Program-made: the position numbers and the translations under genes | The notes under the pieces: generated by a model | Told to the model about the DNA's origin: nothing | What the model saw: only the letters and a program-made list of their open reading frames with translations | Database searches by the model: none | DNA from: Areca catechu | Taxonomy: Eukaryota; Streptophyta; Magnoliopsida; Arecales; Arecaceae | Length of the DNA: 64,000 nt | Reading direction: 5' to 3' | Assembly (NCBI GenBank): GCA_021397845.1 | Contig: CM038044.1 | Location: 59,061,851-59,125,850 of the forward strand | Shown here: positions 31,493-43,080 of the stretch, one piece after another | Numbering within the stretch: position 1 is the first letter of the stretch | How the letters are laid out: every line of letters begins with the position of its first letter

Positions 31493-33920
31493 TGAAAGGA
31501 TTATGCCCTATAAGCCAATATTTGTATCTCCCAGATCATTGTAAATTGACAAGTTAATAAAGGCAATATTTTTTCATCATTCGCTGTGTCATTATATGAT
31601 GAACCCCATAGATTAGGGCTATGGTCCTAGGGCTATGATGAGATCATACCAGTGAGATCTAAGGCCTTAAAACCCTAATCTAGAATATTCCTAGTCATAG
31701 GAACCCTGAGTTGGGGATCAGGGTTTCCGGTTAGACTGGCACATCCTATGTATGCTGAAAAGGGTGACTGCTCTCACAGTCACTTATGTGGGACACTAAT
31801 ACAAGGATGTGGGTGCTCATTAGCGAATGAGTTCACTGAATAGATCCAGTTTGAGAACATCTAATGGAGCCTTAGCTGCATGTCAATAGATGTTTCTCAT
31901 AGTGGGAGTTGTACAAGTAGTCCTATGACCTGAGACTGCCATAATACCTTATGTACATGAACCCATGCTTTGGTTAAATCTCAATCATGACACTAGGTCA
32001 TGCACGAGGTTGATGCTGGATATGGTGAATTGTATATGAAGGTAATGAGTAGGTCAACAAGGAATTGATCACTCCTAGTAGGAGGAGATTGCATCCAGCC
32101 AAATTAGGTCAGATGATGATTCAGGAAATCTTTGATCAAAGTACAGATATTAGAAATGATTTCTAATATCGAGTTAATTGAATCATTAGTGTATGACTGA
32201 GCTGGGAATGAGTATAAGCTGGTTTTGACATGTTTCCATATCCATAGTTATATTCGGGATGCAAGATGATTGAAGGATCGAATTATACGGGAACTTTCCA
32301 CTGAAGGGTAGTTTTGGAATTTTACCAGAATTTCCATATCTTCCGGGTAGACATGACACGTTGCTAGACGTCAATCTTGTCTTGTGGGTTGATCAAATTA
32401 AATGGTTTAATTGGATCACTAATTAGGAGGAGTCCTAATTGACTAACTCGAGTTAGCTCGATTTGACCTGAATCGATTAGAATGAGTTCTGATCAAATTA
32501 GGTCAACTTGCACTCGGACCCACTGCTGGCTAGGTATGGAACCCAATAGGTCACACACTTAGGACAGATAATCAAGGATTTAATTTGGAATTAAATCTCG
32601 TTTGCAGATGAACACACTAGCATGTGTTGCAAACCATGGCTTCTACTTGAATCGGATTCGAGTTAGGGTTCCGATTTGGTCTTTTTTAGATCCAAATTCA
32701 TTCCGGTTTGAATCTAATTGAAGATTCAAGACATTGGGCTAATAGTAGGCTAGCAATTGGGCTAACCTAAGAGGCTAAACCCCTTTCCCACATCGCCTAA
32801 GCCCCTTCCCCTCTCTTCCCATGCGCGCGCGCAAGGAGAAGAGTCCACGCGCGCGTGGACTCTCTCCAAGGGGCGTTTTTGCGTGAGAAAAGAAAAGGGG
32901 ATTGGCGTTTTGGCTGAAGGGGCGTGGAAGAGAGTCCACCTAGGCGTGGACTCTTCAAAAAATGGGATTACCGTGAAAAAAAAAAAAAACATCGAAGGGG
33001 CGCGACTCTTCTCTTCTGCGCGCGCCCTTCTGTGTTTTTCGCGACTCTTTCTTGCGTCTTCCCATCCCAAAGGCCGTGAGATTAATTCAAGGGCCGTGAG
33101 ATGAAGGAAAAGGATGTGAGAAGGGAGAGAGGGGCGTGAGAGGGTGATTACGGATGGGTAGGCGCCTCTCTGTCGCCTATTTAAGGAGAAGACTTCACCG
33201 TGAAAAAAAAAAAAAAAAAAAAACAATTCCAGATTTTCTACAGCGAAGCCCTGCTTCTATTTTCCCTCTCCCTCTCCAGAAGATTGTTTCCCCCTCCTCT
33301 CTTTCCTCTTTGATTCCTTTACAGAGCCTTGGCTCTTTCGAATCTCAGAACAGAAGGAGAGTCAGAGAGAAACTCTCCGACGGTAAAGGAAGAAGGCGCC
33401 TCTCCTTTCTTTCTTACATTAAGACAATCTTGTCTTAATTTTCTTCTCCCTCCAAGACAAGCCTTGTCTCATTTTAGGACAAGGGCTTATTCTTAAGACA
33501 AGAGTGTCTTAAGGGGACAAAGTTGCTAGAAGACAAGGAGAAGGGTAAGAGAGAAGGTTTAGTCCCAGTTTGGCTAGAGGAGTCCTAGCCAATAGCCCAT
33601 ATATCAAGTTCTTGGGGTAGAACTTGATTGGAAGGAACCCAATTAAGGAGTCAGTGTCTTGATCATCTACCCGTGTGGATCACCATCGGAGGGCGGACAA
33701 GTGGACGCCTGGTGTGTTCAAGAGGCTACTCAATTTGGAGTTCATTTCTGCATCAGACTGGTAATAGCGATCTGAGGTTAGTATTTAAACAATGTTTAAA
33801 TTTGGACATGCATGTAGTCATAGTTTTTAATTGGTAATAAGGAGATTTGGGATTAGGGTTCGGACCTGGTTTCATAAATTTTTGAAATCCACGCTTCCGC
33901 ACTAGTTCACGAACCCAACA
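31493..33920 (+). repeat. 3' LTR of complete copia element (2428 bp)
   Basis: Nearly identical to the 5' LTR, with length differences only in A-tracts near 32977 and 33203. It carries the same palindromes, TATA box (33178-33184) and AAGACAAG repeats. It is followed by the AGTCC duplication. Confidence 0.95.
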
Positions 33921-33925
33921 AGTCC

Positions 33926-34546
33926 CAACTACGATCATGTCAAAATCAAGGAAAGAAGAGCACTAGAATTAACAGCGATCACTATCGATTATCATAAATA
34001 TTCCATCACGTTGGGGTGTTAGGCTGACAGTTGAGCTAGTTGGTAACTCCAATCTGTTCACAATAGCATGATGCACAATCATTTGAAGGATGGTTCTAGC
34101 CAATGCATATGCAATAGCCAAACACAAGCCATTAAGACTGAGCCTCCAAGCTCAAGGCCAAGATAGATGTCGATCTCCCAATGCTGACCGCCCAAAAGCT
34201 ATGCCCCCAAGGAGCCTGAGCTCGAAAAAAAACAAGCTCCTAATGGTTTAAGGTAAAAGGCTTTAAAGCCCCCTGCCATTTTGGCATTTTTTATGGATCC
34301 GTAGGCCTACAAAGCCACAAAAAACCGGTCCATAGAAAGGATGATAAAAGTCTTCACCAAGACATAACTTGGCAATGAATCCTGAAGCTTGATGAGATTC
34401 TACAATCCAGACCATGGAATTCCTTCCATCCATTGATAATATGGCCTTTTCCATCCTTTAATGAAAAAGCTATGATTAGACCACCTATATTTTTACTAAC
34501 TAGCAGGAAATTGAAGAAGCCCCAAAGCTTCAAAGCCATAATGTAC
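33926..34546. other. unassigned sequence flanking copia insertion
   Basis: Continuous with 23806-23983 before the copia element inserted. No transposon domain or good open frame. It leads into the tandem arrays and may be part of the same LTR-like unit. Confidence 0.35.
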
Positions 34547-35470
34547 ATGGCTCCAAGTGACCAGCTAGTGATGGGTCAAAGCCCAAAAGATGGTCAACAC
34601 CCCTGGCTCCAATTGACTAGCACATGATCGGTTAGAGCCCAAAAGGAGGTCAATATCCCTTGCTCCAAGTGATCGAGTAGCTCTGGTACAGAGCTCCAAG
34701 GCCACTCAGCACCCACTAACTCCAAGTGACTGAGTAGCTCTCAGTTAGAGCTCCAAGGCCACTTAGCACCCACTAGCTTTAAGTGATCGAGTAGCTCTCG
34801 GTCAAAGCCCGAAGGCCACTCAATGTACACTAGCTTCAAGTAACCTAGCAGCTCTCAATTAGAGCCCCAAGGCGATCACACCTCTGGCTCTAAGTCACCA
34901 GTTAGTGATCGGTCAATGTCCAAAACAAGATCAACATCCCTGGCTCCAAGTGACAAGCTAGTGATTGGTCAAAGCCCAAAAGGAGGTCAATACCCCGGGC
35001 TCCAAGTGACCGAGTAGCTCTCAGTCAGAGCCCCAAGGCCACTCAGCATCCACTGGCTCCAAGTGACCAAATGCTCTAGGTCAAAGCTCGAAGGCGATCA
35101 GTGCCCATGGATTCAATGGACTAGCTCGCAATTGGTTAGAGCCCTAGGCCATTCAGTGCCCACTAACTCAAGTGACTGAGTAGCTCTCAGTCAGAGCCCC
35201 AAGGTGATCAATGCCCTTGGCTTCAAAGGACAGACTCATAACTGATGAGAGGCCTAAGGCTATTCAGCATCTATGGTTCCAAGTGACCTTACATTGGTCA
35301 GAGCCTTAACAACCCCTCAGTGACCCACAAATGGAAGGCTATAGTGCCCATGGCTCCCAATGACTTTTAATTGATTAGAGCATAAGGAAACTTAGCACCC
35401 ACAACTCTAGATGACCACTGACCAGTTAGAGCCTAAAGACCTCGTAATGGCCACCCGAACCTCAATAGCC
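34547..35470. repeat. tandem array, about 57-bp unit
   Basis: About 15 diverged units, each built from GGCTCCAAGTGACCGAGTAG followed by a GTCAGAGCCC(C/A)AAGG phrase. Spacing of CCAAGTGA or its variants measured at the start is 56, 56, 57 and 57 bp. Units decay toward the right end. Confidence 0.85.
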
Positions 35471-35744
35471 TTTGATGGCCCATTGAAGATGCCTTTGCTC
35501 AGCCTTGGTTCCATATCCTTGGTATCCCTTGAATGACTACTCCCATAGCCTGACCAAAGCTCGGATTGGGAAGTAGGGGGTATCTCTTAGGAATAATTTT
35601 GTTTAGACTAAGGATATGAAGCCAAGAAAATAAGTCTAGCTGGTCCTTGATTAACCAACAATTTTTTTTTGATTTTGACATTACTACATCTATGAACTAG
35701 GGCTCTTCTAATAGGATAAAGCATGAAAAAATGACTAAGTCATG

Positions 35745-36062
35745 CAGTCATCCAAACCTAAGAGTAGTCATCCGACCCCAAGAGTAGTCAATCTAACAAT
35801 AGAAGTGATCAATCCAACCTCAGGAGTGGTCATTCGATCCCAAGATCGATCCTAGGAGTGGTCAATCCAATCCTAGGAGTAGTCATCTGGCCCTAGGATT
35901 GATCAATCTGACTCCAAGAGTGGTCAATCTAACTGCAAAAATAGTCAATCCGACCCAAGGAGCAATCAATTCGACCCCAAGAGGATCAATCCAATCCTAG
36001 GAGCGGTCAATCCAACCCTAGGAGTAGTCATCCAACCCCAAGAACGGTCAATCTGATCCCAT
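35745..36062. repeat. tandem array, about 22-23-bp unit
   Basis: About 14 units of GGTCAATCCGACCCCAGGAG-like sequence with substitutions and small indels. It lies between the two 57-bp arrays. Confidence 0.85.
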
Positions 36063-36179
36063 GTGCAGTCTGGCCGATTATTCCTCTTCTAGCCAAGCAT
36101 TCTTCTTTTGGTCGAGCATTCCTCTTCTAGCCAAGCATTCCTCTTCCAACAGGCTAAAGCATCTAGAAATGATGAAGGC

Positions 36180-36975
36180 TCAACAAGGCCAACACTTATC
36201 TAGGCTGACCGAGGGTCATCTAGAAATTACCAATTCTTATTCAAGCCAACACTTATCCAAGCCAACCGAGGGTCATCTAGAAATGACTAAGGCTCATCCA
36301 AGCCAAGGCTTATCCAGGCCAACTAAGGGTCATCCAGAAATGACCAAGGCTTATCTAGGCCAATGCTCATCCATGCTGATCGAAGGTCATCCAGAAATGA
36401 CCATCGCTCATCCAAGCTAATCGAGAGTCATCCAAAAATGACCAAGCTCATCCAGCTCATCCAGGTTGATCAATGGTTATCTAGAAATGACCAATACTCA
36501 TCCAGGCCAATGCTCATCCAGGCCAATCAAGGGTTATCTAAAAATGACCAATACTTATCCAGGCCAATGCTCATCCAGACCAATCGAGGGTTATCTAAAA
36601 ATGACCAATACTCATCCAGGCCAATGCTCATGCAGACCAATCGAGGGTTATCTAGAAATGACCAACACTCATCCAAGCCAATGCTCATCTAGGCTGATCA
36701 AGGGTCATCCATAAATGACAAACGCTCATCCAGGCCAATGCACATCTAGACTGATCCGGGGTCATCCAGAAATGACCAAGGCTATTCCAAGCCAATGCTC
36801 ATCCAGGCTTATCAAGGGTCATCCAAAAATGACCAAGGCTCATCTAGGCCAATGCTCATCTAGGTAGACCGAGGGTCATCCAAAAATGGCCAAGGCTCAT
36901 CTAGGCCAATGCTCATCCACACTGATTAAGGGTTATCCAAAAATGACCAAGACTTATTTAGGCCAATGCTTATCC
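36180..36975. repeat. tandem array, 57-bp unit
   Basis: About 14 units, each holding CATCCAGAAATGACC and GGCCAATGCTCATCCAGG. Spacing of the AGAAATGAC phrase is exactly 57 bp for most units (for example 36221, 36278, 36335, 36392), with one short unit near 36433. Because 57 is divisible by three, several frames stay open for 80-120 codons, but the encoded repeats reflect the DNA array and have no known fold. Confidence 0.92.
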
Positions 36976-37620
36976 AATTCGACCAGGCCTCTTCACGCTA
37001 CCACAAGCACTCCATATGAGCTGAGGCATGTAGTCGATCCGACTATGGCTCCTCAAGCCATCTGAGTAGGCCTCTTCAAGTCAGCCAAGCCTTTTCAGGT
37101 AGCACTCCCTCAATCAACTAAGGGCTAACTAATACTTATCTCCACACCCAAATGGCTTGACAAGTCACATCATTTCTTATGATTGCAAACACTATCAAAT
37201 CTTTGCATTTAAGAGGAGCACGGAAGCAATCCATGCCACAAGAAAACATGGCAGAACCCCATGAAAAGATAAGGGCTCCACTTACAAGGAAGAGACATCT
37301 CCTACAAGTAAAAAGGCTCCTAATAGCCTATGTGATAGGCTTGTCATTTCTCACTAGATCCATTGGCATCTTGATCATTCCAATAGTGCCCTTATCTCCT
37401 ACCTTTACAAAAGGGACTCCTCGAGAGCCTTTAAGATATGCACTCTTTCTTTCTATGCTCCATGATACTATTGGCCTGAAACTGACTTAAGCATCAGAGT
37501 GCCATCACCGAGTCACCGCCAATAGGGCTTTTTTGTAGGTACTACCCTTAGAGCCTGGCCTGCACTACCTACTTCAGCACTAGCTCCATCTCTTCCTCCA
37601 ATGCTTGACAAATTTCATCA
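36976..37620 (+). other. possible end of a Tat-like gypsy LTR
   Basis: No coding sequence. The phrase ACTGACTTAAGCATCAGAGTG followed by GCCATCACCGAGTCACCGCC (about 37484-37522) resembles the U5 end of Tat/Athila-type plant LTRs, seen here in the plus orientation. If so, the three arrays lie in the U3 of that LTR. I could not find its partner or a PBS. Confidence 0.4.
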
Positions 37621-39330
37621 CAACATTTACCATATTCATCTAGTTTATTTCTAAAAATCTATTTAATTCCAATAATAGGATAATCTATAGGTTTTTTTTC
37701 TATAAGTGTGCATACATTATTTCTTTTAAATTGATTAAGCTCTTCTTGCATTGCATTAATCTATTCACTATCTTTTTAGCTTCCTCTATAGACTTAGGTT
37801 CTACTTGCAACACAAAAGCTAAATAGTTACAAGAATCTCTTAAAGATGATCAAGTTCTTATCCTTTGGAATAAATCACCAATAATTAAATCTTTTGGATA
37901 TCCATGAGCATACCTCCACTCCTTTTAGGTAGATCACCTTGCTTTTGTTAAGTAGCCACTACTTCATCATCCTCCTTCTTTGGATCTTCATCTTGGTTTC
38001 TAAGGGAATACTCCTTCATTGTGAGATCCTCCACTCTCTTACTAAGTATGCCTACATCATCATCCAAGGCATCTTCTTTCTTAAATGATTTGTATTAGTC
38101 TCATAAAAAACTACATGAATTGATTCTTTAACAAGTGTCCCTTTGTTGAAGACTCTACATGCTTTTCTAAAGGACTAACCTAAAAAGATTTCCTCAACTG
38201 ACTTAGCATCAAATTTTTCTAAGTTTTTTTTACCATTATTCAATATGAAACACTTACATCCAAAAATATGAAAATAATTAATGTTAGGTTTCTTATTTTT
38301 TTAAAGCTCATATGGTATTTTCTTTAAAATTAGGATATGGTTCAAAATATAACAACATGCTTTGTTTATGGCTTCTACATAAAATATTCAGGAAGGTCAA
38401 CATGGTGTGCATCATTTCTTTCAAAATATATTATTTTATTTCTACCATCCCATTTTGTTAAGGTATCCTAGGTGCTAAAAAGTTGTATTCAATCTTTTTT
38501 CATTATAAAACTCTCAAAATTTTGGTTTTCAAACTTGGTTCCATAATCACTTAGAATTAAAATAATTATTTTTATTTGAAACTTTTTGATAAAACTTTGT
38601 AAATGTAGAAAAAGATTGATCTTTTAGAGCTTAACAAAATCCGAGCCTTGAAAAATCATCAATGATGTTGTTCATATAGCATGCCACCAAAACTTTAGTT
38701 TTGATGGATCCAAATAAACCTATATGAATAAGTTCTAAAGGCCTATTAGTTGAAATCTTGCCTTTTGATTTAAAGTTCCTAGTTTGTTTTCCAAATTGAC
38801 ATGCATCTCAAATTTGGTTCTTTTCAAACTTAAGTTTTGGTAAACCTTTTACAAGATCTCTTTTAACAAGTTTAGAAAGTAAGTCCATGCTTGCATGGCC
38901 TAATTTTCTATACCATAACTAACTAGTTTCATTATTTCTAGTATTCATTGCAATTAGATATTGGCCATCTTTTAAAAATAGATCATCCAAATCTACTATA
39001 TAGATATTTCTATGAGTATGCCAAATGAACTATCTTCTATTGGATTATATACAATGCACTTAGAGGATTCAAAAACTACTCTAGAACCTCTATCATAAAT
39101 TTGACTTATACTAAGTAAGTTATTTTAAACCATCTACAAATAAGATATTTTCAATAAATATGAAAGGGGCAATCCATATTTTATCAATTCCTTTTTCATT
39201 ATCTCCAAAGGTTACCATCCCTTCCTCTTTATCTTTCAAAGTGATAAATTAGGTCTTGTCAACCTTCATGTGTCTTGAGTACCCACTATCAAGATACCAT
39301 CATTTTTTTATCTTGGGCCACAAGACACAT
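37621..39330 (-). pseudogene. SIRE-type protease, integrase, RT start
   Basis: Minus-strand fragments, in translation order: a protease loop WYLDSGYSRHM (near 39300, where DSGCSRHM is usual), GAG-pre-integrase and integrase segments (VFGCKCFILNNG near 38250), and the RT start (MQEELNQFKRNNV near 37740). Frames shift often and stops are common. The protease Cys-to-Tyr change fits G-to-A. The RT palm, RNase H and env-like ORF are absent. Confidence 0.8.
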
Positions 39331-40074
39331 CTACAAAAAAAATTAATTTTTTATTTTAGATATCTAAGTCATCTTGGATCCTTTGGAATTAGTCTTATTG
39401 GTTCCTTTTGGAACCCATACCTTTTTAATCATTTTTTATTTATTTTTCTAAAATTACAAATATATGATTTATGTCCTATTTTACCATAACAACAATAAGT
39501 AATGCTTAATGTAGAATTAAGAAAAAATTTGTCAAATATATTTTTGAAATATTTTTGTTTATTTAGAATGTTAAAATTTAAGCTAGCTTTATTATAAACA
39601 GCTTTTTGATCAGTCAAAATTAATTATAATTTTTCAAAACTTAGAGTGAATTTATCTACAAAGGATTTCAATTTCTGCACTTCAATTTTCAAATTTAGAT
39701 TTTCTTGTAAAATACTTTCTTTCTCATTCAAAATGCTTTCCATTTCTTTTGTTAATTCTTGCCAAGCAATCTCTTTATCTTTAAAAATGCTTTCCTTTTT
39801 CTTTATTAATTCTTGCAAATCAATCTTTTTATCTTTCAAAATATTTTCTTTTCTTTTGAAAGTTTAGCATTTTGTTTCTTTAGATCCTTGTTGATCTTTC
39901 TTAATTTTTCAAATTCAACAAGAAGATCAATAAAAGTGGTTTGTAACTCATCATAATCTAAAAAAAGTTTAGAAGTTACCTTACTTTCTTATGCCATTAG
40001 ACAAAGGTTGGATACTTCTTTAGTTTCTTCTTTTTTGAAGCTTGAGTCTTTGTTATTGCTCCATGTAACCATAA
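39331..40074 (-). pseudogene. SIRE-type gag C-terminal region
   Basis: The stretch 39624-39839 encodes a heptad-like Lys/Glu-rich coiled coil (KKESIFKDKEIAWQEL..., ESILQENLNLKIEVQKL) ending in FVDKFTLSFEKL; the plus-strand relative has FVEKFTYSSEKL. The following zinc knuckle reads YCCYGKIGHKSYIC where the relative has CYSCGNVGHKSYLC: both first metal-binding cysteines are Tyr (codons 39495-39497 and 39486-39488). The gag N-terminus is missing beyond the gypsy insertion at 40075. Confidence 0.8.
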
Positions 40075-40521
40075 TGATGTGGGATGCAAAATAGAATTTT
40101 AATTTAGGAACTTAGCAAACTAAATTGAGAAATGACTTCTTTACATATCAGCAAAATTCATGCATAAGAGGGAGTAAATAAATTTAATGTTCAACAGCTA
40201 GATGAAAGTTATATTACCCATAATGTAGTTTCCATTCAACCAAAAGTAGAAAGGACCTAATGGTTGAGAAACCATTCTAACTAGGACGCGTACCTTCAAA
40301 CAATCAGATCTAAGAGTCTAGGAAGGGTTCACTTATCAACAATGAGCTCTCACACTTTCGGTGGTGGATTAATTTTAGCACTCCAAGGATTAGCGATTGG
40401 ACTTGAAGACTATCACTCCTTGGATGGATGACTCCCAACATAGATAATTTTGAAGCAAAGCAAACTTTATCTTCAGCTCGAGATCATGGAGGATCCTGAA
40501 ATAGAAAGCATTAGTGGCCAT

Positions 40522-40770
40522 GGGAGGATTGAAGGAAAAGGAAGTTAAGAAAAATTGAAAAGAGGGGAAGAAAGTTGGTGGTTGGGGAGGATTGAAGGAA
40601 AAGGAAGTTAAGAAAAATTGAAAAGAGGGGAAGAAAGATGGTGGTTGGCATCTCCTTGGATGAATGGTTGGCATCTTGGACAGATGAAGGGTTGGCATCT
40701 TGGATGGATGAAGGGTTGGCATCTTGTATAGATGAATGGTTGGCAACTTGGATGGATGGTTGGGCCTCAT
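40522..40770. repeat. 63-bp direct repeat followed by 24-bp minisatellite
   Basis: GGGAGGATTGAAGGAAAAGG starts at 40522 and again at 40585; the two 63-bp copies are nearly identical. From about 40642 a 24-bp unit (GGTTGGCATCTTGGATGGATGAA-like, quoted only in part: GGTTGGCATCTTGG) repeats four to five times. Both lie upstream of the minus-strand TATA box in transcription sense terms downstream, i.e. in the leader side of the LTR. Confidence 0.85.
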
Positions 40771-40863
40771 ACTCTCTCCCTCACGGAGTGACAAATGCAA
40801 CAAGCAAATGGAAGAAGAAAAGGAGTTTTCATGATAATTGCTTGATTATAAGAGGATTAGGGG

Positions 40864-40871
40864 TATTTATA
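40864..40871 (-). promoter_or_regulatory. LTR TATA box of gypsy element 2
   Basis: TATAAATA on the minus strand, in a position matched by TATATAAA in the related LTR at 17397-17404. Confidence 0.55.
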
Positions 40872-41470
40872 GACTTCCCTAGCCCTTTTAAATTCAAATT
40901 ACAAGTTTAAAGAGTGGAGTGAAGAGTAGAGGGATAAGTGGGATTCATGCATGTAGAGTGGAAAGATAAGTGGGGGAGTTACTTCTTGATTTCAAGTTCA
41001 AACTTCAACATTCTTGGGTGCCCAAATGGAGTGATGTGGCATGGGAGGTGAGGTGTCATCCTATCTTGGCATGTAGGAGGTAAGGTGGCTTCCATCTTGG
41101 CATGGTGATGTGGCATTCCAACTTAACATAGTGGTTGAGATGGTTTGCTCTATCCAATCTCCAAGCTTCATGGTCTTGATCTTGCTTAATTTTAAACCCA
41201 ACATGAACCTGACATGCCTAATTGAACTCGACCTAACTAAATTAAACCTAACTTGATCAAATTACATGACTAAATTAAAATTAAAGTTGATTGGACTCTA
41301 ATTACAGGATGCATGGACTCATGCTGAAATTAAAGGACTCATGGAATCATGCTGAAAGTAATACAAAGTTGAAACCAAATCAGAGTTTGGATTATTCACT
41401 TGCAATCCATAAGGAGCTTGGGTTTATTTGGTTTGCTTGAAGCCTCTTTCACATCCTGGTGCCCACACCA

Positions 41471-41483
41471 ATTCTCCCCTGGT
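41471..41483 (-). promoter_or_regulatory. polypurine tract of gypsy element 2
   Basis: The minus strand reads CACCAGGGGAGAAT immediately before the LTR start TGGTGTGGGCACC. This is the usual gypsy arrangement and shows that the LTR at 40075-41470 is the 3' one. Confidence 0.85.
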
Positions 41484-43080
41484 GGGGAGGACTCAACCCT
41501 ATCGATTATTCATTAACTTGACATGGTAGTGTTTTAGTAAGTCTAGGTTGATCTTTGTAGATCCTCTCGAGTGATCCATGAGTCTTTATATTCTAGTCAA
41601 CCTTGCCAACAAACCAATTAGTATTGATAGTCTTTATTCCATGTAGTGATAGTCTTGACATCCAAAATTTGCTCAATCATATCTCGCCTGGTTGGTGGAC
41701 ACTCAGGAATAGGTTCACTCTCAAAAATGGGATCGATCCAAAAGGCTCACTAGGTATTATTGTTGGTTCCTTATACTCTACTAGGTCTAAGATATTGAAA
41801 GTTGAACTGATACTTAGTCAGATGGTAACTAAAGCACATAGGCATTAGGTTCAATTTTCTTTATTATTTTGAAAGGACCTGCACCTTAGGCATGTAACTT
41901 TTTCATGGTTCCAGGTGGAAACCGTTTAGGTCTAAGCCTAATCATCACATAGTCTCCATAAAATTCTTTGACCCTCTTATGGGAACTAGCCATATGTTTG
42001 TAAGTTTCATTGTTTAAGTTAATTTTCTTGCTATGATTAATTACTATGCTGTGCATATTATTAAATGTTCATTTGCTCAACTTTATGCAAATCATTAATA
42101 TGCTGTGCATATGACTCTGCAGACATAGAAACTCGTGCATGCATGGATAGATGGACAAGGTCTATGGGTTTTCTTGGTTTGTATCCATGACAATCTCAAA
42201 TGGACTTTTTCCAATGGACCTATTGACTAAACTATTGTAGGCAAATTCAGCACGTGGTAACAAAAGATTCCAATTTCTAGTACTTTCACCAACTACACAT
42301 CTTAGTAGGTTTCCAAGACTTCTATTCATAACTTCTATTTGGCCATTAGTTTGCATGTAGTAGATGGTAGAAAACTTTAGTTTGGTTCCTAATATATGTC
42401 ATAGGGTTTTCCAAAAATAGCGTGAATCAGACATCACTATCAGACATAATGATTTTGGGCAAACCATGTAACCTAACCACTTCATTTCAGAATAGTTTGG
42501 CCACTTTTAAAGCATTGAAAGTCCGAGAACAAGGTAAGAAGTGTGCCATCTTAGAAAAATGATCGACCACAACATAGATGGAGTCATGTCTTCACATGGT
42601 CTTTGGTAATTCTAACACAAAGTCCATACTAAGGTCTTGCCATGGATAATCAGGGATAGACAAAGGGGTGTATAGGCCGGTGTCTTATTTTTGCTATTTG
42701 GCAATAGCACATGTTCAACACTAGGCCACCACTTGGGCCACATTTTGCTTGAGGCTAGGCCAAAAGAACTAGTCTTCAACTGCTAGAATGGTTTTGTTCC
42801 TACCAAAGTGCAAACTAAACCCCCTGCATGGATTTCCTAAATCAAAAATTCTCAGACTGAGGAGGGATGCAGAACTTATTTCCTTTGAAAAGGAATCCAT
42901 CATGAAGGGTATAGTTACTATACAACTAGATGGTCCTTGGCGAATAGTTTGGAAAATCTTAATAAAGTCAGGACAATTTTCATATTCTTCTTTCAATCTA
43001 TCAAATCCTATGACTTCAGTACTCATAGAGGTCAAGAGCATGGAACGACGGCTCAGTGCTCGGCAACTCGATTTTTAGTG
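41484..43080 (-). pseudogene. gypsy integrase with chromodomain-like tail
   Basis: From 43041 leftward, EVIGFDRLKEEYENC and HFGRNKTILAVED give the linker and part of the zinc domain. The core reads MDFVLELPKTM, FSKMAHFLPCSRTF and RLHGLPKIIMSDSDV (42620-42440), then QTNGQIEVMNRSLGNLLRC (42360-42300) and AEFAYNSLVNRS. The C-terminal part (about 41700-41590) has a MIEQILDVK-type start of a chromodomain-like module. Numerous stops and frameshifts. It would join element cDNA to chromatin; this copy cannot. Confidence 0.8.

Larger units (their letters stand above)
23989..33920 (+). mobile_element. complete Ty1/copia element, Tork/Angela-like, 9.9 kb
   Basis: It has LTRs at both ends (23989-26419 and 31493-33920), a PBS, one long gag-PR-INT ORF, an RT-RNase H region, a polypurine tract and a perfect target duplication AGTCC (23984-23988 and 33921-33925). 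INT precedes RT, as in Ty1/copia. The LTRs differ at roughly three dozen visible positions out of about 2.43 kb (near 98.5% identity by eye), mostly transitions, so insertion is recent compared with its neighbours. Three in-frame stops cut pol, so it is probably non-autonomous now. The Tork/Angela assignment rests on my reading of the gag and integrase and is tentative. Confidence 0.95.
37621..40074 (-). mobile_element. SIRE/Maximus-type copia fragment, minus strand
   Basis: On the minus strand, from right to left: gag coiled-coil region, zinc knuckle, protease, integrase and the first part of RT, all with many stops. The gag end is cut at 40074 by the 3' LTR of a gypsy element; the RT end is lost near 37620. 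It is homologous domain by domain to the plus-strand element at 48481. It is the oldest layer of the nest in this half of the window. Confidence 0.85.
40075..41470 (-). repeat. 3' LTR of gypsy element 2 (1396 bp)
   Basis: Begins TGATGTGGGATG and ends GGTGCCCACACCA. Immediately to its right the minus strand has the purine tract ACCAGGGGAGAAT, as expected for a gypsy PPT, which fixes the edge. TATAAATA lies at 40864-40871 on the minus strand. It contains a 63-bp direct repeat and a 24-bp minisatellite. Relatives are at 14588 and about 16780. Confidence 0.85.

Noticed and set aside
23989..33920. Intact autonomous retrotransposon
   Set aside because: Three in-frame stops separate gag-PR-INT from RT and within RT-RNase H, and the protease triad reads DTA.
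36061..36714. Overlapping open frames of 82-119 codons with 19-residue repeats
   Set aside because: They follow the 57-bp DNA array, are open in several frames at once, and have no start context, domain or continuity outside the array.
34547..36975. CRISPR-like array
   Set aside because: Repeats are contiguous and diverged with no unique spacers, and the window is plant DNA.
40390..40803. 137-codon minus-strand frame with FFPSFQFFLTSF repeats
   Set aside because: It is the translation of the 63-bp and 24-bp repeats within an LTR.
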